30,067 nt of DNA from a virus, in the IMG/VR virus record IMGVR_UViG_3300005253_000413, positions 1-30,067 of that record. The stretch is one strand, 5' to 3'. The notes below the pieces were generated by a model. It saw only the letters and a program-made list of their open reading frames with translations, was not told the origin of the DNA and searched no databases. The position numbers and the translations under genes are program-made. Below, one piece after another: positions 1 through 8,391 of this stretch (within the stretch, counting starts at the first letter, position 1; every line of letters begins with the position of its first letter).

Positions 1-391
1 GGTCTTTTCCAAGGCGGGTTGGCCGCGGGCGGAGGCAGGGGGGTGCCCCCCCGTTGTGCCGGCCGGGAAACACCCCCCCGCCGCGGCCGCCTGTCCCGGC
101 CCCGCCACCGCGGCGGATCGCCACAAGAAAAAGACCGTCCGGCGTGACACCGATTGCGGTCGGTGTGTTCTGCAGGGCGCCGTCGGTGGCCGGGCCGATC
201 GACCACGTCGCAGCGGCGACGGCCGGATCGCAGATCATCACGCCCCGCTCCGGTATCGGCCCCGTCACCACGCCCTCGGTCGGGCTCACGTCTGGGTCAA
301 ACCGGACCTCACCGAGGAGCGATCGAAGCCCGCCGGCCGCGGTGCGGTAGCGGCCCTGCCAACCGCCGCCGGGGTAGGAGTCGTCACTCAT
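1..391 (-). CDS. Tail protein downstream of hub, partial at left edge
   Basis: The reading frame opens with ATG at 391, overlapping the stop of the hub gene in ATGA, and runs off the window with no stop. It begins MSDDSYPGGGWQGRYRTAAGG and continues through VRFDPDVSPTEGVVTGPIPERGVMICDP and a segment giving GVTPDGLFLVAIRRGGGAG. About 130 residues are visible. Its place directly after the tape measure and hub genes suggests a further tail-tip, baseplate or fibre protein, but I recognise no family. The last 25 or so codons cross a very G/C-rich stretch with a G6/C7 hairpin (positions 38-52), where the frame may not be reliable. Confidence 0.7.
   Translation of the reverse strand, partial: MSDDSYPGGGWQGRYRTAAGGLRSLLGEVRFDPDVSPTEGVVTGPIPERGVMICDPAVAAATWSIGPATDGALQNTPTAIGVTPDGLFLVAIRRGGGAGTGGRGGGVFPGRHNGGAPPCLRPRPTRLGKD
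38..79. repeat. G/C homopolymer hairpin
   Basis: Six G at 38-43 are followed, after TG, by seven C at 46-52, and another seven-C run sits at 73-79. This can fold as a very stable hairpin and is a natural stalling or miscall point. It lies inside the partial left-edge gene, so its frame beyond this point is uncertain. Confidence 0.4.
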
Positions 392-1458
392 GCGGTTGGC
401 CCCTTGGCCTGGATCTCGTGGGTCCAGTCTTTGCCGGTGCCGCGGACGCGGGTCTTGATCCTGTTGATCAGCATATCGACGTTGGCCAGCCCTTGGTCCG
501 GCAGGTTGACCACCACCTCCTGCCCTACCTCGAAGCCCGGGACCCTCGTCACGCCGACAAACGTTTTGCTACTCAGGGTGACGGAATACCGGGCGAGCAA
601 CGCCTCGGCGAGGGCGAGAAGGTGCTGGCGGTTCGTGACCGAGGGCCGATCGAAGCGTTTGGTATGGACGCCCGCCGTCCCCTCGTGCGCGGCCCGTGCC
701 GCGATCTCGACGTTGTTGCTTTTCTGCGCCACCCAATTGTGGATGTTGTCCCCGCCTACCACGATCACCCGGTTGGCGTAGCAGCTCAAATCGGGGTTGA
801 CCTTCGGCTTCTCAGCCTGGGGCGGCCGCTCGAGGTTCGCGCTGTCCAGCGTGACGGGTGAGCCCGGGGGCGTCGTCGGCTTGCGGAATTGTAGGTCGAG
901 CGTTCCCGCCGGCCAGCTTGCCGGGACGTCGATCCAATAGGAGAAACCGCTAAACTCCGTCAGGTCGGTAAAGGCCTGCTGTACCGTGATCGTGTTGGCG
1001 ACGAACTCCCGCCACCGGGGGCCCTGCTCGACGCCGGTGTACGTCAATCCCTCGACGGATATGTCCGTCGTGTCCAGTATGTCGGGGACGATCTGGTCGA
1101 GGTTGCGGCGCTCGTAGCGCCGGGTCACGTAGAACCGATCAAAAAGCTGTTCATAGCTGCCCGCTTTGCACTTCCAATGCAGTAGGGTGCCCCCCAGCTC
1201 GGCCTCGTCCGCCTTCGTCAGCAATCCGGCGAACCGCAGGCGCAACGTCGTCGGTCCGCCGGGCGTGTCTTGGGTGAGCTCCTCGATGATCACCGGCATT
1301 CCGGTTGAGGGACGAAACGCCCCCTTCTCGTCGGCCATCGTCCACTCCGCCGTCGAGCGGCCGTTGAGCAGGCGCTCCCATTGGAGGGTTTCTTGCTTGA
1401 TCAGGATGGTGCGGTCGCCGGCGTCTACCGTGACAATCGCGCTGTGCGTGAAGGCCAT
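388..1458 (-). CDS. Siphophage tail hub / tail-tip protein
   Basis: 356 residues from ATG 1458 (MAFTHSAIVTVDAGDRTILI), one base after the tape measure stop. The frame extends upstream to 1686 inside the tape measure gene, but that extension is low-complexity shadow, so the start at 1458 is preferred. The protein has the layout of hub-type tail proteins: an N-terminal beta domain (residues 1-100, with PVIIEELTQD and LRLRFAGLLTKADE), a middle part with YVTRRYERRNLDQIVPDIL, and a C-terminal beta-rich part ending VGQEVVVNLPDQGLANVDMLINRI. Position after the tape measure gene fits the ring that caps the tail tube and carries fibres. The family call rests on layout and gene order, not on a diagnostic motif. 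Confidence 0.65.
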   Translation of the reverse strand: MAFTHSAIVTVDAGDRTILIKQETLQWERLLNGRSTAEWTMADEKGAFRPSTGMPVIIEELTQDTPGGPTTLRLRFAGLLTKADEAELGGTLLHWKCKAGSYEQLFDRFYVTRRYERRNLDQIVPDILDTTDISVEGLTYTGVEQGPRWREFVANTITVQQAFTDLTEFSGFSYWIDVPASWPAGTLDLQFRKPTTPPGSPVTLDSANLERPPQAEKPKVNPDLSCYANRVIVVGGDNIHNWVAQKSNNVEIAARAAHEGTAGVHTKRFDRPSVTNRQHLLALAEALLARYSVTLSSKTFVGVTRVPGFEVGQEVVVNLPDQGLANVDMLINRIKTRVRGTGKDWTHEIQAKGPTA

Positions 1459-1459
1459 A

Positions 1460-4400
1460 TCAGCAGCTACCCAGGCCGGCGTCGTCGAGGATGCCGGCGG
1501 CCTTCCGGACAACCGTCTCGGCGACCTTGTCGCCGTCCAGAATCGAGTCCACGCGGAGGTGGATATCGCAGCCGCCATCCCGGAAGCCGTCGCCGCGGAA
1601 GCCGTCGCCGTCGCGGTCCATGCCCCGGTCCCGATCTCGGCGGAGGCGCTCGGCCTCGCCCCCCGGGTGATCGATGGCCAGGTCACGGTTGACCCGCTCC
1701 CACTCCGCCGACGTCCTGCGCGCGGCCGCGGCCTGGTCGTCGCCCAGCTGCTTGGCGTGCTCGGAGCCGATCACCTGGATATCGACGATCGACGAGAATC
1801 CGACGGTCGAGGCCCTGGTGGCCAGCCAGGCCTTGGTGGTCCGGGTGGCTGAGGCGACCCACGCGTCCCCGGTGGCCTCCGCCGCGCTGATTGCGATCGA
1901 GGCGATCTGGGTCTGGGCCCGAGCGGTGACGGAGACCTTCTGGGCCTCAGCCCGCTTGATAGCTTCCAGCGTGTCGCGGGTCGCGGTCGTCGTCACGGCG
2001 ACCTGCTTGGCGACCTCGGTCGACACCGCAGCTGTCGCGGCCGTCGCGGCTTCAGCCGCCGCGGTGGTGCTGGCGATCGTGGCCTGGGTCGCCGCGTTGA
2101 TCTGGTCGATAACGCCCTGGACGGCTGAGCCGCCCTTCTTCTCGGCTTCGAACAGTCGCGCCCCCCACTGTTGCGCCTGGACGCTCGCGGCCTCGGCAGC
2201 GACGCCGGCCGCGATCAGCTTTTGCTGGATCGAGGCGAGAAAAGCCGCGCCCTCGACCTGGTTCGGAAACTGCAGTTTGACGTCGGCAAGCACCTCGGCG
2301 TCCAGCTCGCTGCGGATAGAGTCGCGGAACGCGGCCGCCACTGATCGGCCCTCCTTCTCCGCGCCCGATGGGCCACCGAACAGGCTCTTAAAAAAGCCGC
2401 CGATTTTCTTCAGGCCCTTGCCCAGGAGCGCGGTGAGTTTTCCGATCAGAGGGGCGATCAGCGGACCGATCAGCGGCAGCGCGAAGCCGACCGCGGCGCC
2501 CAGGCCCTTGGACAGAAAGCCGCCGATCGGCGAGCCCTCTTTGAACAGGCCGCCCAGCTTCTCCTTCAGGAAGTCGGTCCCTTGGTTTACGAAGCCCTGC
2601 AGCTCCCCGACCCCCCCTTTGATCTGGCCGCCGATAAAATCGAAGGCCCCGCCGAGCTTCCCGAGGATCGGGATCCCCTCGAGCAGCCCGCCGAGAAACC
2701 CCTGGGTCGCCTTGGCGCCTTCGTTCATGGCGTCGTTGAGACCGAGCTGCCGCCGCTGGGATTCCTGGATCGCCGGGCCCCACTCCCCGCGGAGCTGCTG
2801 GGCCGCGCGGATCAGCTCGTCCGTGTTGTCGCGGTACGCGGTGAGCGCCAGGCCCTCCTCGAGGGTGAGGCCCTGCTGCTGGGCGATCACCTCGGCGAGG
2901 GCAAAAGCGTTGCTGTCGGACGCGGCCGCCATGCGGGTCAGCGCGTCCTCGATGCTGTCGCCGGTGGCCTTGACGGACGCCGGCAGGCCGGCCATGGATC
3001 CGCCGAAAAGATCGAGGGCGTTGGTGGCCGCCGGCATGGTCCCCACGATCCCGTCGACCGCCGCGTCCTGCTCGTTGATGTCCTGGGTGAGGGCGTCGAT
3101 CGTCTTGCCCACCTCCGGGTTGAGGCGGCCGATCTCCTCGAGCTTTTTCCGGTACTCCTCGAGGAGCGGCCGCATGGTGGCCACCGGCTGCTCGCCGGAC
3201 TTGATCGCGATCGCCAGATTCTCGAGCTCGGTATCGAGCTCCTCCTGGGGGATGATCCCCAGCGCCGCGATCGCCTCCGCGTAGCGGGTGGCCGGGTCGA
3301 CGCCGTCGCCGGCCGCGGTGTTGACGGTGACGAGGGCCGGGGCGAGCTCGTCGGCCAAGATCTGAGCCAGCCGCGCGGTCTCGTCGGCCGCGATCTCGGC
3401 CTGGGTCCGGTAGGTGCCGAAAGTCTGGGAGACGGCGTCCGCGGAGGCCCGGATATCGGCGACGCTCTCGGCCCCGAAGGCCTCCCGGATTCCGTCCCAC
3501 CAATTGGCGACGGCGTTCTCCTGGACCCCGAGCTGCTCGGCGAGAAACTCGCCGGCCTTCCAGCCGGCACAGAAGGCCGCGAGGGCGAGGGCCGCCACGC
3601 CCAGAGACTTGGCCAGCCCGGAGGCTCCCACGCTCGCCGCGTTGGCCGTGTTGGCCGTCGTGTTGGCGACGGTGGCCGCGGTGTTGGTGACCATCATCCC
3701 CGCGATTTTTCCGCCGACGCTCAGGAGCCTGCCGCTGATCGAGAGGACCGGACCGATCGCAGCGAGGAGCAGCCCCATCTTGAGGATCCAGCCCTGGGTG
3801 GCCGGCTCAGATCTCCAAACCACTTGACCGTCTCGGTCAGCTTTTGGATCAGAGGTGTGATCACCGGGAGGAGCTGCGCGCCCATTGTCTCGGCGAGCTG
3901 TTTGATCTCCCGCATAAAGAAGGCGGTAGAGGCCGCCGCGCCCTCGGCCTCTCGAGCGGCCGTGCCCGTGGCGTCGGTGGTCTGGGCCTGGATCTGCAGC
4001 AGCACCGCCTGGGCCCGGGCCACGTCGGTGAGTTTCTCGCCCTCCTTAATCAGGCCGTTGGCCAGCGCGACGGTCTCGAGCGCGGCCACGCGGGTGTCAA
4101 CGCCGTATTTGAAAAGGGGCTCCGAGGATCCCACCAGGCCGCTCTTGATATCGGCGAGGACCTGAGCCACCGGGACGTCGTTGAAGGCGGCCACGTCGCC
4201 GGCGATCTCCACGAAGGTCGCCGACATATCGGCGCCGGCGTCGCGCGCCAGGCCCATGGGGACGAGGAGATCCTGGATCCCGGCGGACAGTCCGAGAAAT
4301 TCCCCCGTTGTTAGAGGGATCTGGCCCTCGAGCAGCGCCAGCTTCGCGCGCACGCGGTCGGCGGAGCCACCCATGACGATGTCAAACTTGTTGCTGGCCT

Positions 4401-4623
4401 CCTCGGCGGTGGAGGCCATTTTGAAGGCGGCCGCGCCGGCCGCGAGGATCGGCAGCGTGACGCCCACGGTCATGCGATCGCCGAAGCCGGAGAGATTCTT
4501 CCCGATCTGCTGGAAGGTCTGATCTAGCCCCTGGGCCTTCCGCTTGGTGTCATCAATCCCGCGGTTGGCCCGCCGGTTGTCGGTGGTCAGATCCAGGACA
4601 GCTTCGCCGAGACTCTCAGCCAT
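1460..4623 (-). CDS. Tail tape measure protein (frame interrupted near 3805)
   Basis: The gene starts with ATG 4623 (MAESLGEAVLDLTTDN), overlapping the tail chaperone gene by 8 bases, and ends with TGA at 1460. It lies in two overlapping frames, 4623-3721 and 3823-1460. The first is coherent up to KWFGDLS; the second resumes with PATQGWILKMGLLLAAIGPV. Re-reading one base at 3805, or restoring one C in the GCCGG there, gives a single protein of about 1,054 residues. Tape measure features are an alpha-helical N-terminus, a hydrophobic stretch around GFALPLIGPLIAPLIGKLTA, and a long Ala/Thr coiled coil. The C-terminus has a GDGFRGDGFRDGG repeat and ends IHLRVDSILDGDKV. By the usual rule of about 0.15 nm per residue the tail would be near 150-160 nm. 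There is no classical slippery heptamer at the join, so a sequencing indel is more likely than programmed shifting. Confidence 0.88.
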
Positions 4624-4894
4624 CGGTGGCCCTCGGGACGGCGCCCAGCACCTCGGGGACCATGGTTACCCCGATGCCGATCTCAGCGAGCTCTGCAGCG
4701 CCAGCGACCTTGTCGCTACGCGTGACCTCCTCCGGCTCCTTGTGCCGGCGCGCGCCCCGCGCCTGGCGCCGCAGATCGCGCATATGGGCCCGGCGGTGCA
4801 GCTTCTTCATGTTGCCGGAGCCGGCCGCCGTATCGAGCACGCGCATGATCCGCTCTGTCCCTCGTATCGTTGCGGCCTCCGCGGCCGCGTCCAT
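4616..4894 (-). CDS. Tail assembly chaperone, T-like extension
   Basis: 92 residues from ATG 4894 (MDAAAEAATIRGTERIMRVL), rich in Arg and Lys in the middle, ending 8 bases inside the tape measure gene. Its frame is open upstream to at least 5035, through LASWWDAPIGVV, and is the -1 frame relative to the gene at 4927-5370. This is the normal arrangement of the G and GT tail chaperones of long-tailed phages, where a -1 slip near the end of G makes a fused GT protein. I find no textbook slippery heptamer in the overlap. The best run is six T (minus strand) at 5034-5029, not ideally phased. Independent start at 4894 is the alternative. Confidence 0.6.
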   Translation of the reverse strand: MDAAAEAATIRGTERIMRVLDTAAGSGNMKKLHRRAHMRDLRRQARGARRHKEPEEVTRSDKVAGAAELAEIGIGVTMVPEVLGAVPRATDG

Positions 4895-4926
4895 GACGAC
4901 GCCGATAGGGGCGTCCCACCAGGACG

Positions 4927-5370
4927 CTAAGCCGCCTCCTGGTCCTCCTCGGTAGAACCGTTGGAGCCAGCAGCAGAGGCCGTACCACTCTCGCCCGGCG
5001 TCGTCACGATCTCGTCGCCGAGCTCTCGAAAAAACGCTGAGATTTTCAGGAACATGCCCGGCGTCACAGCCCGCGCGTCCTCGTCGCTGATGCCGACCAG
5101 GACGACCTGGACGCCCTCGGCCACGAGGGCCTGCAGTTGCTCGAGGACCTCGGGGTCGCTGGCCTTCTCGGCGAGGTCTTGGATCGCCTTTGAGTTGCGC
5201 TGCTGCTCGGCGAATTCGTCGAAGGTAAGCTCCTCCGGGACGCGGAGCTCGTGGTCACCCGTCGGCAGCTTTACGATGGGCCGCTTGGGGGGAGTGCTGA
5301 GGTCGAGAATCTGCGGGACGTGCTCGGCCTTCGTCGCCTTCTCGCGGGTGCTGCGCTTTTTTTTGGCCAT
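4927..5370 (-). CDS. Tail assembly chaperone, G-like
   Basis: 147 residues from ATG 5370, beginning MAKKKRSTREKATKAEHVPQ and ending with an acidic, low-complexity tail (GSTEEDQEAA). The middle contains VPEELTFDEFAEQQRNSKAI and VLVGISDEDARAVTPGMFLK. Such proteins coat the tape measure during tail assembly and are lost from the finished virion. The identification rests on size, acidic C-terminus, position between the tail tube and tape measure genes, and an overlapping -1 frame downstream. Codons 3-5 contain A8 on the minus strand, including an in-phase A AAA AAG heptamer, which makes the frame here prone to slippage or miscalling. Confidence 0.7.
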   Translation of the reverse strand: MAKKKRSTREKATKAEHVPQILDLSTPPKRPIVKLPTGDHELRVPEELTFDEFAEQQRNSKAIQDLAEKASDPEVLEQLQALVAEGVQVVLVGISDEDARAVTPGMFLKISAFFRELGDEIVTTPGESGTASAAGSNGSTEEDQEAA

Positions 5371-5578
5371 GAGAATGCCTACGCCTCTCTACGCCTTGTG
5401 CGTCGAGCTCGATAACCTCGATCCCGATCGCGGTTAGTTGGTCGATATACAGCTGTTTTGCTGCGGCGGCCTCGTGCAGCTGCCGCTTGTGGAAGCGGAC
5501 CGCGCGCTTCCGCTCGAGGACCTCGGCGTGGAGCTCGTCGAAGTCCTCGAGCTGCGCGGTGCTAGCTGGTCTGGGCAC
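5255..5578 (-). CDS. Small charged protein between tail tube and chaperone genes
   Basis: The frame starts at GTG 5578, overlapping the tail tube gene by 17 bases. The first 60 or so residues look genuine: LEDFDELHAEVLERKRAVRF then LHEAAAAKQLYIDQLTAIGI, probably helical. Beyond about 5395 the frame runs inside the chaperone gene and reads as Arg/Pro-rich shadow. A one-base indel just before would end it at TAG 5391 or TAG 5381, immediately before the chaperone start at 5370. The true C-terminus is therefore unsure. Function unknown; many siphophages have a small helical gene at this spot. Confidence 0.5.
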   Translation of the reverse strand: MPRPASTAQLEDFDELHAEVLERKRAVRFHKRQLHEAAAAKQLYIDQLTAIGIEVIELDAQGVERRRHSHGQKKAQHPREGDEGRARPADSRPQHSPQAAHRKAADG

Positions 5579-6128
5579 TCATCAGGCCCGCCGGGTTGGG
5601 GTTGCCCTCGTCGTAGATCATCTGGAAATTGAGCTCCACGAGGGCCGGCTCCCCCTTCACGAAGCTGAGCTCCCTGCTGCCGGCCTCGACGACCCGCGGC
5701 ACGTCCCACTGGACGTTGCCGCCCAGGAATTGCGGAGACTTCCCGACGCCCCGCACCAGGAGGGCGATCTCCGTCGGGTCGATCCCGATATCGAGCTGGA
5801 TCGAGTCGACGGTCCCGCCGACCGTCACGCTGTTCTGGTTGAGGGCGAGCCGCATCTCCGCGATGGTGATGTCCGCCATCTGGAAGTTGATCATGACGTC
5901 GGCCTCGGGCGTGAAGGCCTTACGCGGGAAGGGTGACGCCAGGGCCCGGAAAAACTCGGTGCTTTTCTCCAAGTTCACGGAGACGCCGTCCTCGGAATAG
6001 TTGTGGGCGCCGGACGTGCCGATCAGCAACCAGTTGCCGGCGATCGCGGCATCCGCGGCGGGGAAGCCCTCCCCGACGGGACCCCAATAAACAGACAACG
6101 GACCGTTGACGATCTCGAGCTCGGCCAT
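5562..6128 (-). CDS. Major tail tube protein
   Basis: 188 residues from ATG 6128 (MAELEIVNGPLSVYWGPVGE), one base after the tail terminator stop. It is beta-rich with few Cys. It shows ASPFPRKAFTPEADVMINF and a C-terminal ELSFVKGEPALVELNFQMIY, the usual final strands of siphophage tail tube subunits. Size and place, after the head-tail connectors and before the chaperones, fit the hexameric ring protein that stacks into the tail tube. Assignment is from fold-like features and order. Confidence 0.75.
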   Translation of the reverse strand: MAELEIVNGPLSVYWGPVGEGFPAADAAIAGNWLLIGTSGAHNYSEDGVSVNLEKSTEFFRALASPFPRKAFTPEADVMINFQMADITIAEMRLALNQNSVTVGGTVDSIQLDIGIDPTEIALLVRGVGKSPQFLGGNVQWDVPRVVEAGSRELSFVKGEPALVELNFQMIYDEGNPNPAGLMSAQTS

Positions 6129-6129
6129 G

Positions 6130-6555
6130 CTATGTGACCTCCAATATGTCGGCTTTTACGGTGTAGCTCTGTCCGAGGACAGGCCACACGAGATCCTTTT
6201 CCACGTTGGGAAGGGGACCGCCGGTCGGGTTTATGTTGTGGATCAGCACGTCGTTGTGCTGCTCTCGTTCCAGCAGGGTGAAGCGTTGCGCGACAGCGCG
6301 GCGGAGCCGGCCCGCCTCGTGGTCGTTTTCCCCGTAGCAGATCGCGGTGATGGTCGTATCAACGATCGGCATAAGGTCGTTCTGCGCACCGCCACCGGCC
6401 TGGCGTATGACCAGGATTTTCTTCGGCTTCCGGACGTCCTGGGCCTTTACGATCTTGCGCGGGATCTGGTTGACGAAGATCCGATCCGCGGCCAGGGCGA
6501 AGATCTCCGGGGTCGAGCTGCAGAGGGTGTGGAGGGCGAAAAATAGGTCACGCAC
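6130..6555 (-). CDS. Tail terminator / tail completion protein
   Basis: 141 residues from GTG 6555, which overlaps the upstream stop by 8 bases. The frame is open to 6645, but that stretch lies inside the previous gene. It contains LFFALHTLCSSTPEIFALAA, RKPKKILVIRQAGGGAQ, DTTITAICYGENDHEAGRLR and a C-terminal LVWPVLGQSYTVKADILEV. The pattern of a hydrophobic N-terminal helix, an IVDTTI strand, a helix and a final YTVKADI strand is that of proteins closing the top of the siphophage tail. Place between the HK97 gp10-like gene and the tube gene agrees. Confidence 0.65.
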   Translation of the reverse strand: MRDLFFALHTLCSSTPEIFALAADRIFVNQIPRKIVKAQDVRKPKKILVIRQAGGGAQNDLMPIVDTTITAICYGENDHEAGRLRRAVAQRFTLLEREQHNDVLIHNINPTGGPLPNVEKDLVWPVLGQSYTVKADILEVT

Positions 6556-6913
6556 GGAAGGCCCTCCCGATCGCTCGGCCCAGGCCCGGATAGGTCGCCT
6601 CGCCCGCCGGTCGTAGGAAGGGCCCCTCCGGGTCGTCGAAGACACGACCGAGGGCGTCCTTACCCTGGAAGCCGAGCTCCCGCCGGCGCGCGTACGGCAC
6701 GCCCACGACGCCCCAGCGGCCGGTCACCTTCCGCCGGCCAGCCTTGGCCGTCTCGACGACCTGGGTCCCGCGCTCGAGCCTGCCGGTGCGCGTGGTGTAG
6801 GGGTGATCGCCCCGGGCCAAGGCGACCGCCGCGGCCATGCGGTTGTTGATGCCGCGCACCGCCGACCGGGTCAGCTTCCGCTTCACCTGCTCACCTCGCC
6901 AGATCAGGGCCAT
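6548..6913 (-). CDS. HK97 gp10-like head-tail joining protein
   Basis: 121 residues from ATG 6913 (MALIWRGEQVKRKLTRSAVR), two bases after the connector stop. It carries the signature of the HK97 gp10 family: an N-terminal helix, then a DHPYTTRTGRLERGTQ segment (the usual P-x-x-TG-x-L motif), GVVGVPYARRRELGF, and a C-terminal GPFLRPAGEATYPGLGRAIG. These proteins act in head-tail joining or tail completion. The frame is open far upstream to 7567, but that part is a shadow of the connector gene. Confidence 0.8.
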   Translation of the reverse strand: MALIWRGEQVKRKLTRSAVRGINNRMAAAVALARGDHPYTTRTGRLERGTQVVETAKAGRRKVTGRWGVVGVPYARRRELGFQGKDALGRVFDDPEGPFLRPAGEATYPGLGRAIGRAFRA

Positions 6914-6915
6914 GG

Positions 6916-7722
6916 CTAGACGTGGCTCCGGAGGGCGACGACGCGGTGAGGCGATCGAGATCCGGCGCCGGTGCCGGCCTCGATCGTCTCGACGTAGATC
7001 GGGCCGCCGAACAGCAGAAGGCCCAGGCGATCGTGGACGGTGAGCCGGTCCTCCTCGACGAGATCGGAGCCCCTGGGGAAGTGGCCGCGAAGGTCCGCCA
7101 CTACGGCCTTTTTGCCGGAGTCGTCGACGTCGGTCCGCTTGGCGGCCCAGACCCGGCAGGGGATCACGCCGACCTCGGCGAGCAGCGGGAGGTCCGGGAG
7201 ATTCCAATCGTTTTTCCCGTCTCTGATCTGGCGGAGCAGCTGGACGCGCTTCCCCTTCCAGCCCTTCTTTTGATCGCCCTCCCAATCGGCGCTTTTCTCC
7301 TTGTCGTAGGCCCGGAATTCCAGGTCTACCTGGGAGAGGTCGAGGGTCACGCGATCGCGGATAGCCTGGTCGACCTCGGGCGTGTAGGTCACCGCCACCT
7401 CGTCGCCCCAGTGGGGCGCGCCGTTGGTCCCGTCGGTCAGCCGAAGCAGACGATACGGTCCGACCAGGCGGTAGTCGTCGGCGGCTAGCGTCACTTCCGT
7501 GGAGCGGTGGCGCCGGCGTTCGGTGACGGTGTCGATCGTCACCGCGGGCCGCTGGATCGAGACCCACGCCGAATTTCGGGCGAGCTTGTGCTCCACCGCC
7601 GCCGCGGTCTTGCCGGCGGAGCGGTTGACGGCCACCACGTTGGCGTCCAGGACGCGCTGGATCGTGCTGTCGTCGAGGTCGGTCTCGTAGCGGGCCCGGA
7701 GGTCAGCAATCGTCACGGCCAT
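6916..7722 (-). CDS. Head-tail connector, possibly connector plus stopper
   Basis: 268 residues from ATG 7722 (MAVTIADLRARYETDLDDST). Residues 1-170 resemble head-tail connector proteins: a helical start, RNSAWVSIQRPAVTIDTVTE, and TYTPEVDQAIRDRVTLDLSQ. Residues 175-268 (from about DWNLPDLPLLAEVGV) read like a separate small beta-barrel, with HFPRGSDLVEEDRLTVHDRL and GGPIYVETIEAGTGAGSRSP, as in head-closure (stopper) proteins. No stop or obvious second ribosome site separates them. Connector and stopper are usually two genes, so this may be a fusion or a product of a frame error. It is also possible that it is simply a long connector. Confidence 0.6.
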   Translation of the reverse strand: MAVTIADLRARYETDLDDSTIQRVLDANVVAVNRSAGKTAAAVEHKLARNSAWVSIQRPAVTIDTVTERRRHRSTEVTLAADDYRLVGPYRLLRLTDGTNGAPHWGDEVAVTYTPEVDQAIRDRVTLDLSQVDLEFRAYDKEKSADWEGDQKKGWKGKRVQLLRQIRDGKNDWNLPDLPLLAEVGVIPCRVWAAKRTDVDDSGKKAVVADLRGHFPRGSDLVEEDRLTVHDRLGLLLFGGPIYVETIEAGTGAGSRSPHRVVALRSHV

Positions 7723-7724
7723 GG

Positions 7725-8063
7725 CTAAATCTGCACCGAGTCCATCGTGATGCCGGTGTCCTCGGAGGTGGACACGTCGAGGTCCCCGCTGGGGTCGTTG
7801 AAGGTGTCCGGGTTGAAGGGGCCGGCCCACACTTCGCCGGTGGTGGCCGGGACGTTGAAGGTCAGCTCCGCCACCGCCAGTCCGGAGACGAGCTTCGGCG
7901 TCACCACGGTGATCGTCGCGGCGCCGGCGCCGGTCTTGCGGAAAAACAGGAGCACGCGGCCGTTGTTCCGGACGATGTAATTATCGGCGGCCGCCATCAC
8001 CTGCGGGACCGCCGCGATGCCCCCGTGCGCAGCCACCACGGGGGTGATAGGTACGTCGGCCAT
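7725..8063 (-). CDS. Small capsid-region beta protein
   Basis: 112 residues from ATG 8063 (MADVPITPVVAAHGGIAAVP) with AAGGAG upstream. It is rich in Thr, Val and Gly and predicted to be all-beta: NNGRVLLFFRKTGAGAATIT, AVAELTFNVPATTGEVWAGP, then DPSGDLDVSTSEDTGI. Small beta proteins of this type beside the major capsid gene are often head decoration or head fibre base proteins. No family is recognised; the decoration role is inferred from place and composition. Confidence 0.65.
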   Translation of the reverse strand: MADVPITPVVAAHGGIAAVPQVMAAADNYIVRNNGRVLLFFRKTGAGAATITVVTPKLVSGLAVAELTFNVPATTGEVWAGPFNPDTFNDPSGDLDVSTSEDTGITMDSVQI

Positions 8064-8066
8064 GGT

Positions 8067-8387
8067 CTAGCTCCTTTTCTTGGCGGCCTTCTTCGCCGTC
8101 TTCTTGGCGGCCTTCTTCGCCGTCTTCTTGGTGGTCGTCTTGGCGGCCTGCTTGGCGGTCGCCGGGGCCGCCTTCTTGGCGGTCGTCTTCGCCGGCGCCG
8201 GCGTCAGCTTGATGCCGACGGCCTCGGCGTCGGCCTTCCGGATCCGGTCTCCCGGTGCGCAGTACAGCCGCTTAGCTGTCGGGTCGCCGTCCTCGACCGG
8301 CTTGCCGTCTTTGTCGAGCCAGATCCGCCGGTCGACGGTGACCAGATCGACGGTGGCCTCCTTGTCCTCGTACACGATTTTCAGCAT
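8067..8387 (-). CDS. Small protein with histone H1-like lysine tail
   Basis: 106 residues from ATG 8387 (MLKIVYEDKEATVDLVTVDR) with GAGGAG upstream. Residues 1-60 form a compact domain (IWLDKDGKPVEDGDPTAKR, then PGDRIRKADAEAVGI). The layout recalls small unassigned proteins between the capsid and connector genes of many actinobacterial phages. Residues 62-106 are almost pure Lys, Ala and Thr with AKKTAKKAAKK repeats, like the tail of histone H1 or bacterial HU-type fusions. The tail coincides with a perfect 24-base tandem duplication (8079-8126). It could bind packaged DNA or the capsid interior; the function is not known. Confidence 0.7.
   Translation of the reverse strand: MLKIVYEDKEATVDLVTVDRRIWLDKDGKPVEDGDPTAKRLYCAPGDRIRKADAEAVGIKLTPAPAKTTAKKAAPATAKQAAKTTTKKTAKKAAKKTAKKAAKKRS
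8079..8126. repeat. Perfect 24-base tandem repeat encoding Lys/Ala
   Basis: Two identical 24-base units, 8079-8102 and 8103-8126, encode the repeated AKKTAKKA units of the basic tail. Partly matching units continue to about 8165. The length of the basic tail can be expected to vary by slippage or unequal recombination. Confidence 0.85.
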
Positions 8388-8391
8388 TGGG

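Noticed and set aside
3805-3805. Programmed -1 frameshift inside the tape measure gene
   Set aside because: The local sequence GAGCCGG has no slippery heptamer or obvious downstream structure, and the same kind of one-base defect occurs in several unrelated genes here.
1674-4165. Long plus-strand open frames (536 and 527 codons) opposite the tape measure gene
   Set aside because: They are antisense to a gene with clear tape measure features, lack ribosome sites, and arise from the GC-rich codon pattern that removes stops on the opposite strand.
5029-5034. Six-T run (minus strand) as a -1 slippery site for the G/GT chaperones
   Set aside because: Its phase in the G frame gives GCG TTT TTT CGA, which does not fit X XXY YYZ for efficient -1 slippage; kept only as a weak candidate.
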